Assembly (NCBI RefSeq): GCF_024054555.1
Contig: NZ_JAMXLY010000036.1
Coordinates: 1 to 35,609, forward strand
DNA from: Segatella cerevisiae
GTDB lineage: Bacteria; Bacteroidota; Bacteroidia; Bacteroidales; Bacteroidaceae
Direction of reading: 5' to 3'
DNA length: 35,609 nucleotides
Below the pieces are notes generated by a model, which saw nothing but the letters and a program-made list of their open reading frames with translations, did not search any database and was not told the origin of the DNA. Position numbers and translations under genes: made by a program. This document shows positions 7,052 through 16,900 of the stretch, piece by piece (position 1 is the stretch's first letter; each line of letters opens with the position of its first letter).

Positions 7052-7645
7052 ATGTCTGGATTTTCTGAGCGATATGGTTATATAAAACCATCGGAGACTA
7101 TTGTCCGGGAGCGGATAACACCGGAAATTCAAAATGCAATTTGTTCCTGTTTTGACAGACTTGAGGAATCAATCGGTTTCCATGATTACTTGTCTTTGCA
7201 AAAATATCTTTGGACGGAATTCTTGAACCAACGTGAGAGGACTTTTCAAAGTTCTTCTGATGTCATTGGAAACTTCATGCAGGATGACCAGCAACTTTGG
7301 TACAAGAAACTGGACATGATTGAGGCGGCCATCGTTTTCCTGACAATCCATCTGAATTCGTTTGTGAAGGGTTTCGTCGAAGATCTGAATCGGGAGTTCG
7401 TGCGGCTTCATTTTGCTTATCAGGTTACTGAAGGTAAGATTGCAGAACTTTCAACCTCTAATGAGTTGCAAGTGATAAATGACTCAATGAATATGGCTTC
7501 CGAAGAAGTGATGAAGCAAGTGGAACTGAATATCGGCTCAGGTAGAAAGGGGCAAGCTGACCGGAAAGTTATTCATAATCTAAAACTGCTGAAGAAGTTT
7601 GCCTTGAAATGTTGTATTTCCGTTGAGAAGAAACTCTCTCTGTAG
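7052..7645 (+). CDS. AbiJ-NTD4-like protein, possibly truncated
   Basis: I place the start at the ATG at 7052, giving about 197 residues beginning MSGFSERYGY; the ATG at 7016 is too close to the predicted transcription start. The opening FSERYGYIKP followed by a helical region with WYKKLDMIEAAIVFL and the strand pair FAYQVTEGKIAELS resembles the AbiJ N-terminal domain 4 fold, found at the N-terminus of abortive-infection and other predicted phage-defence proteins. In those proteins this domain usually precedes a HEPN RNase domain with a signature near NSI-ESISAVE. Here the chain ends soon after with a basic tail and no such motif, so the effector part seems missing or diverged. The match is from memory of the family pattern. 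It stands alone between a recombinase and a thioredoxin-like gene. Confidence 0.55.
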   Translation: MSGFSERYGYIKPSETIVRERITPEIQNAICSCFDRLEESIGFHDYLSLQKYLWTEFLNQRERTFQSSSDVIGNFMQDDQQLWYKKLDMIEAAIVFLTIHLNSFVKGFVEDLNREFVRLHFAYQVTEGKIAELSTSNELQVINDSMNMASEEVMKQVELNIGSGRKGQADRKVIHNLKLLKKFALKCCISVEKKLSL

Positions 7646-8082
7646 TATGGTCTTATGGAGAAATAAAGGACTGTAAGTCTTTTCAACGGAAAACTTTATA
7701 AGTCGCCTGTTAATGGCTGCAAGTAATACCTTAATATTTAAGGACGTGAAAGAGTCACTATCTACCAACAGTAATTTTGATGATCAGTCAAGGTAGTATA
7801 CCGTGTAAATAGGATTTGATATTTCTATGTGACAGTAATCTTGTAAGATTACGCATTTCTTGTTTTAAATGATCCAAGCTATTGTTTCTTAGAATAGTGT
7901 GATAGATTAATGCCTTATTTTATTATTGTCAAGTGTTACAGATCAGTTGATTTTATATTTTTACTTAAAAGTCTTTTAGAGATTATCTCTATTCCTTTCA
8001 ACTAATGATAATGTCCCAAAATGGTTTGACGTGAAAGACAAGAAAAGATAATAAAAACGGGTTTTCAGCGTTTTAATAAAAA
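7646..8082. other. Non-coding gap with small hairpin
   Basis: No gene supported. An 18-base hairpin with 8-bp perfect arms GTAATCTT and AAGATTAC lies at 7835-7852; it has no strong T-run, so its role as terminator of the AbiJ-like gene is doubtful. No clear promoter box for the gene at 8083 was found. Confidence 0.4.
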
Positions 8083-9078
8083 ATGAAGACAATGAAACAT
8101 TTGATGATTCTGATTTTATCGGTAGTGGGATTATTGTTACCGGCATCTGCCTTTGCAGATACCTATCATATAGATGGGCAGTTGGCTGATAAGGCCTCTC
8201 ATAAAATCTATTTGAGCCGGTATACTGACAAGGCATTTGTCATCCAAGATTCCGCTATTGTGAAAGACGGCAGTTTTTCGTTCAGCGGTACGCTGTCTAC
8301 ACCGTTGTTATATGGCTTAAGTACGGAGCGGAACAGCAGTTCTCCTCAGACCTTCTTCCTGGAAAACAGTCCGGTCAAAGTCTCTTTGGACGAGCAGAAC
8401 GCGACTATCAGGGTGAGTGGCTCCCAAACTGACAGTCTGTATAGAAAGGAACTGCCGGACGTAGAGAAGAAAGGTTATCGCCTTGACAGTTTGATAGCTG
8501 TTCATCCCAAGTCTGTAGTGCCGGCATATTTCCTGATTCATAATTTTGCTTGGAGCCTTGACCTGCATCAGTTGCAAGTTCTCCGTTCCGCATTCTCCTC
8601 TGAGTTGGATCGTACTTTATACCTGAAGCAGATAGATACACTGATTATTTCTCTGAAGAAAGTTGATATCGGACAGAGAGCACCGGATTTCACGCTTAGG
8701 GACGTACAAAACAGAAAGGTGAGCCTCAGCGATTTCCGTGGGAAATATGTATTGGTCGAATTTTGGGCTTCTTGGTGTGGAGATTGCCGGAGGGAGATGC
8801 CAATCATCAAGACTATCCATGCAAAGTATAAAGATCTAGCTATTTTAGGAGTTTCTTTCGACCGGAACAGACCCTCATGGCTGAATGCCATACGGCAATA
8901 TCAACTGGGCTGGACTCAGGTGTCCGATCTAAAGGGATGGGGGAGTCGTTTGACTTCTCTCTATGCAGTCCGTTGGATTCCTACTGCCTATTTGATTAGC
9001 CCGGAAGGAAAGATTCTCTATAAAGCTCTTACCATGTCCGGGCTTGATCAAGTCTTAGAATCTTATCTCAAACCATAA
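8083..9078 (+). CDS. TlpA-like thiol-disulfide oxidoreductase with DUF4369-type N-terminus
   Basis: A 331-residue exported protein. A signal peptide (residues 1-25, ending ASAFA) is followed by a beta-rich region to about residue 110 that resembles DUF4369, seen at the N-terminus of many Bacteroidales thioredoxin-like proteins. After a helical linker the thioredoxin domain spans residues 195-331, beginning GQRAPDFTLRD and holding the active site WCGDC with Cys232 and Cys235. A cis-Pro loop is present in WIPTAYLI. It should reduce or transfer electrons to periplasmic or outer-membrane disulfides. It has no lipobox Cys. It converges with the lyase gene downstream and sits next to, but not clearly in, the glycan locus. 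Confidence 0.88.
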   Translation: MKTMKHLMILILSVVGLLLPASAFADTYHIDGQLADKASHKIYLSRYTDKAFVIQDSAIVKDGSFSFSGTLSTPLLYGLSTERNSSSPQTFFLENSPVKVSLDEQNATIRVSGSQTDSLYRKELPDVEKKGYRLDSLIAVHPKSVVPAYFLIHNFAWSLDLHQLQVLRSAFSSELDRTLYLKQIDTLIISLKKVDIGQRAPDFTLRDVQNRKVSLSDFRGKYVLVEFWASWCGDCRREMPIIKTIHAKYKDLAILGVSFDRNRPSWLNAIRQYQLGWTQVSDLKGWGSRLTSLYAVRWIPTAYLISPEGKILYKALTMSGLDQVLESYLKP

Positions 9079-9122
9079 ATCCAGAGCAGTGAAGTCTGAA
9101 ATATTATAGGAGCAAGATTCCT

Positions 9123-10376
9123 TTAAAGTTCTACGGCATATACATCAGTATGTCCCTCGAAATTGGCGCGGAAAATCACCCAGCGGTCGTCAGGTGAGAC
9201 ATGCACATTTGGTTCCAGTTTGTAGTCATGATGTTTCATGTTGACCAAACGCTCGATTTTAAAGTGGTCCCCATCATAAGTGAATTTATCAATCCACTGG
9301 TCTTCCGGTGAATGGGCTACGGAAGTTGGAGAGCCACCGTCACCTACAAGAAACCGCTCGTCCCATGATGTGTTATAGTGTACTGACCATGCAGAACGTG
9401 GAAGTTCCGTATCCTGTTCTGTTCCGTTCTTGATATCCACTTTTCCTACATAAAATCTTACACCGCGGGGTTTCTGCAAGTCAAAGTAAATATGCTTGCC
9501 ATCAGCACCGAACCATTCATGTCCTGCAATCTCACGATACATGGTGCGTTTATGTATCAGTTTTGGGGCTTTGTGGTCCTTCACGTTTATGGTCCAGATA
9601 CGATCTACATCCTGCCAGGGTCCTTCGTGGCAGAACATGAGAAGGTTGGAATCCGTTGGAGAAAACTGCAGATGGTTGAGCCATGCATGGTCACTGAAAA
9701 TAGTATCCATGACCCCTGTCTTTGTGTTGAGGATAAATAAAGTTCTCTTTAGTTTTGCTTTATAGATAGCATCAAAACTTTTCTTGCCGGGATTTTCCAT
9801 GGCGATATCCATTTCTTGTGGATCATCTAACTTTCCGGCAAGGAGGGTGCCATTGCAGTTTACACAGTTGATAGCTCCTTTTATGGGTAATACGCTTATG
9901 ATGCGACGCTGGCAGTTGTCTGTATTTACGGAAAAGACTGTGTCTGCTCTTTGGAAAAACAATTCATGGGTAGCCGGACAGACTATTTCTGTGTTGACAG
10001 CATGTGGCTCATTCGTGAGTTGTCTGATTTTTAATGTATTCAGATCTACGGTAAACATTTGGCGCCAAGGACCCTTTCTGCTATCATCCCACCAGTTCCA
10101 GGCTACTTTTTTGCTTTTGCTTCCTCCGAAGACCATTTCGTTGCCAATGAATGGATTGTTGTTGAAATAGAAACTCTTGTTACTTCCAGCCCTTCGTGTC
10201 AAGCGAATGATTCGATGTCCTGTATCTTTGTCTATCCATTCGTCAGGCATCTTTTGTCCGCCCGTTTCCATAACCGGTAATTGGGCCTTTGGTTTCGGGT
10301 TCCCCATTTTCAGTGGGGTGGCAGACCATGAAACTGATGCTATCATGGTAGCGATTGCACATAATAAGATTCTCAT
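9123..10376 (-). CDS. Oligogalacturonate lyase, PL22
   Basis: The start is set at the ATG at 10376, giving 417 residues with a signal peptide (MRILLCAIATMIASVSWSA). The frame continues upstream to 10478, but that start lies before the predicted -7 box. The enzyme cleaves unsaturated and saturated digalacturonate from pectin by beta-elimination, acting on oligomers made by other lyases. Segments characteristic of the family are present: NHLQFSPTDSNLLMFCHEGPW, AGHEWFGADGKHIYFDL and the C-terminal LEPNVHVSPDDRWVIF, with the His residues expected to hold the catalytic Mn2+. The seven-bladed propeller length is normal. A periplasmic location is unlike the cytoplasmic enterobacterial Ogl but usual in Bacteroidetes. 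It is divergent from the SusC/D operon and shares its intergenic control region. Confidence 0.9.
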   Translation of the reverse strand: MRILLCAIATMIASVSWSATPLKMGNPKPKAQLPVMETGGQKMPDEWIDKDTGHRIIRLTRRAGSNKSFYFNNNPFIGNEMVFGGSKSKKVAWNWWDDSRKGPWRQMFTVDLNTLKIRQLTNEPHAVNTEIVCPATHELFFQRADTVFSVNTDNCQRRIISVLPIKGAINCVNCNGTLLAGKLDDPQEMDIAMENPGKKSFDAIYKAKLKRTLFILNTKTGVMDTIFSDHAWLNHLQFSPTDSNLLMFCHEGPWQDVDRIWTINVKDHKAPKLIHKRTMYREIAGHEWFGADGKHIYFDLQKPRGVRFYVGKVDIKNGTEQDTELPRSAWSVHYNTSWDERFLVGDGGSPTSVAHSPEDQWIDKFTYDGDHFKIERLVNMKHHDYKLEPNVHVSPDDRWVIFRANFEGHTDVYAVEL

Positions 10377-10442
10377 TGTTTTAGTAATTGTTTTATAGGA
10401 GTTTTTGTTGCTTGCAAATATCGAATTTTTTTCTGAGAAAAA

Positions 10443-10450
10443 CAAATATA
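10443..10450 (-). promoter_or_regulatory. -7 box of the oligogalacturonate lyase gene
   Basis: TATATTTG on the minus strand. The expected start near 10436 gives a 60-base leader to the ATG at 10376 and excludes the longer reading frame. No -33 match, which fits an activator-dependent promoter. Confidence 0.5.
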
Positions 10451-10669
10451 ATATTGGAAAACAGTAGAAGTTGAACACTAGAATATAGGTCGTATCGATA
10501 TAAAAAAGCTCTGTTTTAGAATGTTATCAGATAGAATATTCTGGAAAATATACTTCCACCTCTTTTATATAAAATAGTGTACTAACATTGATTTTTGATT
10601 TTCTACTTGGTTTTTTGATAAAAATAGAAAAAAGTTGTAAAAAGTGAGTACAAGCATTCTTTTTAGTAC

Positions 10670-10677
10670 TACCTTTG
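10670..10677 (+). promoter_or_regulatory. -7 box upstream of the glycosidase/SusCD operon
   Basis: TACCTTTG, about 100 bases before the ATG at 10777, with no clear -33 element. With the divergent box at 10450 it makes 10451-10669 a shared control region where a hybrid two-component or other regulator could bind; no such regulator is encoded in this window. Confidence 0.5.
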
Positions 10678-10776
10678 TGGTACAAACTATCTTAAATAAA
10701 CTATTTGTATTCCTGCTATATCAGGAAAAACACCTGAAGATTAATTTACTACTAAACGAAGAAATTATTTGTTTTT

Positions 10777-13764
10777 ATGATGAATATTAACAAGATTATT
10801 TCAAATAACAAAGTACAAGAATTAGAAAACATACACATACCAAAATGGGTATTCCTTTTTGTTGTTATTGTGTTGATGACCTTTCTTGATTTGCAGGCCT
10901 CGGAGCGTCCGCATACTTATTTTCCGGACGGAAGGGATATTGTCTGTGTCAATGGACATCATCGCTATACAAGAGCACTTTATGGCACCCATACTCTTTT
11001 TCGGCTTGAGACCAGCGACCGCCCCGTATTTGCTACATTTGATAAAAGTGAGAGCAGGAATATCCGTTTTATCCTCACTATTGGTGGTAAAGGCTATGCC
11101 CTGGATAGTACCTCTTACTGCGAGTCCCGTTATCAGGGAGGAAAGAGGGAATATCTTTTGAAGGATCCTCATTGGGGGAAAGGCATTTTGCACGTTACGG
11201 CATGGGCTTCTTTCTCAGAGGAAGGTGCTGTATGGGAGTTTTCCGGCGAGAATTTTTCATCACCTTTTTTTCTTACTGTAAGAATTTGTGCAGTAAGGAA
11301 TTCGAAGATGAAGCAAAATGGAGAACTTGGTATTGAACCTAGAAGCAGTTTTGAAGCTTCTGTACCTGAGCAGAACCTTTCTGTGAAGAATTGGAATGGA
11401 GAGGGAACCACAGTCCTGCGTTTTGATAGTCCTGATCGGTTAACTGTTTTACGAGGACAAGAAGGTCAGAAATTGATTCTTAAAGAGGAAGAAGCTCGAA
11501 AGCAACTTGTTAATCGTGTGGAAATCAATACTCCCGATCCTTATCTGAACACACTTGGCGCTAATCTGGTAGCAGCGGCAGATGGCCTTTGGGACGGGCA
11601 TACATGGCTTCATGGATGCATTGGCTGGCGTACTCCATACGCAGGTTGGAGAGCAGGGTATCTGGGTGATGTCCTGGGATGGAACGATAGGGCTGTAACA
11701 CATTTCAATGCATACGCTAACAGTATGCTGACAGCAGTACCTCCTGTTTATCCTCAGCCTCAGCAGGATTCAGCCAAAAATTTGGCACGAGGAACAATGA
11801 AATGGGGTACACCTATATATAGTAATGGTTATATCTGTAAATTGCCTGACCGAAAAGATGTCATCTCTCATTATGATATGAATCTGAATTATGTTGATGA
11901 ACTCCTTTGGCATTTTTGTTACGATGCCGATACTACTTATATGCGTAGGATGTGGCCGGTATTGAAGTCCCATCTGGCTTGGGAGAAACGTAATTTTGAT
12001 CCGGATAATGATCACCTTTATGATGCTTACTGTTGTATCTGGGCCAGTGACGCCTTATATTATAGTGGTGGTGCGGTAACCCATTCTTCAGCTTATAATT
12101 ATCGTGGGAACCTTCTGGCAGCACGTATCGCAGAAATGATCGGGGAGGATCCTACTCCTTATCGTCAAGAGGCGGAAGCGATCAGAAAGGCAATGGATGC
12201 TCATTTGTGGTTAAATGATGAAGGACATTGGGCTGAATATCGCGATCTTATGGGTTTGAAGAGATTGCACAGAGATGCTGCTTTATGGAGTATTTATACT
12301 CCGATAGACTGTGGAGTATGTACACCGCAACAGGCGTATCGTTCCACGCTCTATGTGGATAGTTGTATCCCTCATTTTACAGTTGCTGACAGTTGCCAGA
12401 CTGTATCCACCTCTGATTGGATGCCATACGAATGGAGTATCAACAATGTCGCTCATGAAGAGGTGATGAACATGGCTCTGGCTTATTTTGAAGCCGGACG
12501 TTGCAATGCCGGTTATCGTCTTTTTAAAGCAGATGTTCTGGATGGAATGTATCTGGGTCAGTGTCCGGGTAATTTTGGCCAGATCAGTTATTATGATCGG
12601 GCAAGAGGTGAGGCTTACCGTGATTTCGGTGATGATGTGGGAATCTCAGCGCGAGCACTGGTTAATGGGCTCTTTGGTATCCGACCGGACGCTTTATATA
12701 GTCGTTGCATCATCCAGCCTTCTTTTCCGGATCAGTGGGACAGTGCAAGTATCCGTACACCTTATCTTTCGTATTCTTTCCATCGGGTGGAAGGGAAAGC
12801 TGTCTATGAGATACATCAGCATTTCTCTCAGCCTCTTCAGTTGGTTCTGCGTATTTCTTTGGGTGAAGGTAGATTCAAGGATATCATTGGGGATAGCAGG
12901 GACAACCAGACCTTTGTCGTCGGGCCATTCTCCCGGACTGTCACGAATCGGAAAATGTATGGCTCTTCTTGCAAAAGAGTAAATACCGATAATCCTGTTT
13001 ATCTCAACCAGATGGGACTTTCCGGGCCCATTCAAGGACAGGTGAAATATCATCTTGTCGACCTTTTCGGGAGTTATAATGCTAATGTGGATGATATCTT
13101 CAAACAGAAATACCTTTCTCCTCGTCCTCCTTATACGACCTTGGAAATACCGGTTCAGGGTATTGGCGACTGGTGTACACCTGATCGGATGGCTGATATA
13201 GAAGATTCCGGACTCCGGTCAACGATCCGGAAAGGAATATTCGATACAGGTAAGGGTATCCGGTTCCGCTTACCGCAGAAGGGGTATAATATCGTATATA
13301 CATCACTTTGGGATAATTATCCGGATAGCATAGTAGTGAAAGTTTCCGGGAAAGCAAAGGCTGCCTGGTTGATGATGGCAGGTTCTACTAATCCGATGCA
13401 GAGCAGAATAGATAATGGTTTGGTTATTGCTACCTATCGTGATGGTAGTACGGATACTTTGCATCTTGAGAATCCGGTCAACTGGTGTCCGATAGAAGCG
13501 GATTATCGTGATGATGGCTCTGCCTTTCATTCAGCAAAGCTCCGGCCTTACAGGATTCACCTTGGATCCGGCTTTACTTCTCGTGATATGTCGTCAAAAC
13601 TGATCTTGCATCCTGTGAAGGATTATTATCGCACGATTCGCGATGGAGCTGCAGAAATGTTGAGGATGCCTCTCAATCCTCGAAAACACTTGAAATCCAT
13701 AACTCTTCGCACGCTTTCCAATGATGTGGTTATCGGCCTGATGGGAATCACTTTGGAAGAATGA
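10777..13764 (+). CDS. Putative exported glycosidase, DUF4450-like, 995 aa
   Basis: A long protein with an N-terminal signal or anchor (hydrophobic residues about 24-40). Residues 45-240 look like a beta-sandwich; residues about 250-650 are rich in Trp, Tyr and acidic residues in helical pairs (CIGWRTPYAGWRAGYLGDVLGW, WECDADTTYMRRMWPVL-like repeats, YEWSINNVAHEEVMNMALAYF is the pattern) as in (alpha/alpha)6-barrel glycosidases of the six-hairpin type. The C-terminal 280 residues form a further beta-rich region. The overall layout recalls proteins annotated DUF4450 in Bacteroidales pectin loci, which is from memory. Candidate acid residues occur in the barrel, but I cannot name the catalytic pair. 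It lies 138 bases before susC and divergent from a pectin oligomer lyase, so action on a galacturonate- or rhamnose-containing glycan is likely. Confidence 0.6.
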   Translation: MMNINKIISNNKVQELENIHIPKWVFLFVVIVLMTFLDLQASERPHTYFPDGRDIVCVNGHHRYTRALYGTHTLFRLETSDRPVFATFDKSESRNIRFILTIGGKGYALDSTSYCESRYQGGKREYLLKDPHWGKGILHVTAWASFSEEGAVWEFSGENFSSPFFLTVRICAVRNSKMKQNGELGIEPRSSFEASVPEQNLSVKNWNGEGTTVLRFDSPDRLTVLRGQEGQKLILKEEEARKQLVNRVEINTPDPYLNTLGANLVAAADGLWDGHTWLHGCIGWRTPYAGWRAGYLGDVLGWNDRAVTHFNAYANSMLTAVPPVYPQPQQDSAKNLARGTMKWGTPIYSNGYICKLPDRKDVISHYDMNLNYVDELLWHFCYDADTTYMRRMWPVLKSHLAWEKRNFDPDNDHLYDAYCCIWASDALYYSGGAVTHSSAYNYRGNLLAARIAEMIGEDPTPYRQEAEAIRKAMDAHLWLNDEGHWAEYRDLMGLKRLHRDAALWSIYTPIDCGVCTPQQAYRSTLYVDSCIPHFTVADSCQTVSTSDWMPYEWSINNVAHEEVMNMALAYFEAGRCNAGYRLFKADVLDGMYLGQCPGNFGQISYYDRARGEAYRDFGDDVGISARALVNGLFGIRPDALYSRCIIQPSFPDQWDSASIRTPYLSYSFHRVEGKAVYEIHQHFSQPLQLVLRISLGEGRFKDIIGDSRDNQTFVVGPFSRTVTNRKMYGSSCKRVNTDNPVYLNQMGLSGPIQGQVKYHLVDLFGSYNANVDDIFKQKYLSPRPPYTTLEIPVQGIGDWCTPDRMADIEDSGLRSTIRKGIFDTGKGIRFRLPQKGYNIVYTSLWDNYPDSIVVKVSGKAKAAWLMMAGSTNPMQSRIDNGLVIATYRDGSTDTLHLENPVNWCPIEADYRDDGSAFHSAKLRPYRIHLGSGFTSRDMSSKLILHPVKDYYRTIRDGAAEMLRMPLNPRKHLKSITLRTLSNDVVIGLMGITLEE

Positions 13765-13901
13765 GAATGCTGTTTGAATCCTAATCAAAACTTATCTTAA
13801 ATGTGTTATGGGGTTATGTCTGAAATGGTGAAAGATGTACAATGAGTATCTTTTGATATTACTAATATATATCTAGTGTAACGGTTTAAAATATTAATTT
13901 A

Positions 13902-16900
13902 ATGCCAAAAATTATGAATGAAGTAACTAAGAGGCCTCTTTTAACCTTGTTTTTGTGTCTTTTATGCACTATGAGTTTTGCGCAGAAGACCATACATGGA
14001 AAGGTCGTTGATGGTAGTGGTGAGGCAATTATCGGTGCTAGCGTTGTTAATAGTACAGGCGGTGGTACCGTTACAGACTTGGATGGTAATTTTACAGTTA
14101 CTGCCAATACTGGCAATTCGTTGAAAATTTCTTATGTTGGTTTTGTAACCCAATTGATCAAAGTGGGCAATCAAGATAATCTGAAGATTACATTAAAAGA
14201 AGATAACCAATCTCTTAATGAGGTCGTGGTTATTGGCTATGGTTCTGTAAAAAGGCGTGACCTGACCTCAGCCGTTGCGAAAATGGATGATAAGGCTATA
14301 GCAGACCGCCCGCTTGCCCGTGCAGAGCAAGCCCTGCAAGGGCAGTTGGCGGGTGTACAAGTACGTACCGTCTCAGGTGAACCCGGTTCAGACGTGCAGA
14401 TTAGAGTTCGTGGTGCAGCTTCTGTGAATGCGAGTTCGGATCCTTTGTATGTCGTAGACGGTGTGCCTATGACCACTATCAATAGTTTAAATCCTGCGGA
14501 TATCCAAAGTATTGAGGTGTTGAAGGATGCTGCTTCTGCTGCCATCTATGGTAGCCGGGGATCTAACGGTGTTGTTATCGTAACAACTAAGCGTGGTAAG
14601 AACGGGAAACCTACTGTGACCTTTAATGGAAGTGTCGGTTTCCAGACTCCGGAGAAAAAACTCGATTTGATGTCGGGCAAGGAATGGATGGAATTCCGTA
14701 CCAAATGGAATGATGCTAATTATCTTTCCCGCTGCCAGACATTGGGAGTGACAGGAGCAAGTATTAAGGATGATAGTGCTACTCGCCTTGCTAATATTAG
14801 GATAGCTTCGGGGTCGAAGGATTCTTACTTATACACAAACGATGACCGTTGGTTCCAGTATCTCAGTAAGGATATGCAGGATTCACATACTTATAATTCG
14901 AATGTCGGGACTTTGGACTTACTGAATTGGCAGGACAAGTGTTTTCGTTCTGCTAGTGTACAGGATTACAACATAGGTGTTTCCGGAGGGACCGATAATG
15001 TAAATTATTTGGTGTCCGGTGGATATATGAAGCAGGATGGTATTGTTGTGGGGACAGATTATCAGCGTTTTACCTTTCGGGCGAATATCGATGCAAAGAT
15101 CAATAAATATGTATCTGTCGGTGCAAATCTTGCCCCTACTTATATTACGAATGACGGGTCTGGAAATGCTAATGGTAAGGATTCAGAATTGCATCATATC
15201 CTTGCTTCCACTCCCGTATCTGAACCGGGTGTCGGATATATGGCTAATGTTGAGCCGAATCAAAAATATAATTGGGCCGGGACAACTTCCAGTCCTTGGT
15301 ATATTCTGAATACGAATATAAATAAACATAAAAATGCGCGGTTGATTGGCAATGCTTATCTTCGCTTTACCCCTATGGACGGACTGAGGTTTGAATTTTC
15401 CGGTGCAGTCAATTATTATGATACTGATATAAGTACTTATAATTTTACCAGTACGAGTTCAAATTGGGCAGGCGGTGAAGGTTCTCAATCAAGTGGAAGT
15501 CATGTCACCGGGCGTTATTTGAATACATTGCTGCAGGCTCTAGCTAATTATGACCATACTTTTGGTAAGCATGGTGTCAGTCTTATGGCAGGTACTTCAA
15601 AGGAAGGGTCTAATACTGGTTTTGAAACTAATCAGACTTTTAATAAACCATTTCCTAATGATGCTGTCACAGGTTCTTTTGATGGCTCGAAAGTCGCTGT
15701 GGGCAAGGATTTAGTGACAGAACTGACTCCGAAGAATCTGGTTTCCGTATTCGGCCGTGCTCAGTATAATTATGATGAGCGTTACATCGTTTTGGCTTCT
15801 CTGAGATGGGACGGCTGCTCTGTGTTTGGAGGTAATAACAAATGGGGATGTTTCCCCGCATTTTCCGGTGGATGGGTCGTTTCAGAAGAAAAGTTCTGGA
15901 AAAAACTGGATATGCCATGGTGGAGTTCATTCAAACTTCGTGCTAGTTATGGCGTAACCGGTAACAATGAAATATCAAATACAGCAGCCTATGCTACTTT
16001 GACCGGTTCTCTATACGGAGGGGCTTCTGGTTATAATGCCAACAGTCTGGGCAATAGCGATCTGAGTTGGGAAAAAACTCACAGTACGGATCTTGCTGCT
16101 GATTTTTCCTTTTTCAATAATACGATACAATTATCGGTCGACTATTATACCAAAACAACCAAAGATTTGCTTTATCAAGTGCCGGTAGCCGGTGCTTCCG
16201 GTTTTACTACAACCTGGGATAATATTGGTGAAATTGATAATAAAGGTATTGATATTGAACTTACTACCCATAATCTAAGAGGTGCATTCAAGTGGGATAC
16301 CTCTTTTAATATGTCATACAATCACAATGAAGTAGGGTCTCTTGGAGTAGATAATACACCGATTTATTCTGGCTTTAATGGAGCCGGTGATGGTTCTAAT
16401 GCTTCTAATATCCTGGCGGTCGGCCATCCTGTAAATGCCTTTTATATGTATAAAGCCATTGGTGTCTGGAAGACACAGGCTGAGATTGATGACTATGCCA
16501 GACAGTGTGGTGTAAGTAAATTGATATTTCAGGGGACACAGACCATTAAACCTGGTGATATCAGATATCTGGATGCCAATCATGATGGTAATTATACCCT
16601 GGCAGATGATAGGGTTTACCTTGGACAGCCTACCCCGAAAATCACTTACGGCTTGACGAACTCTTTCCAGTGGAAGGGCTTTGATGCCCAACTCTTGATT
16701 ACGGCACAGACGGGAGGAAAGATTCTGGGTACAATCGGCCGGGCCATTGACCGTCCTTCTATGGGCGCCCTGAGCAATATGTTCTCATGGTGGAAGAATG
16801 CATGGTGGAGTGAATCGGATCAGGGCAATGGTAAGACTCCTTATATATTGAGTACGACTACCGGTGGTACGGTAGATTCTCGTTGGCTTTATAGTAGTGA

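Noticed and set aside
5423..7852. GATTACGCATT shared by 5423-5445 and 7845-7855 as a possible recombination site pair
   Set aside because: An 11-base match is expected by chance many times in a window of this size and AT content.
10377..10478. Longer N-terminus of the oligogalacturonate lyase
   Set aside because: The extension lies across the predicted promoter box and would bury the signal peptide.
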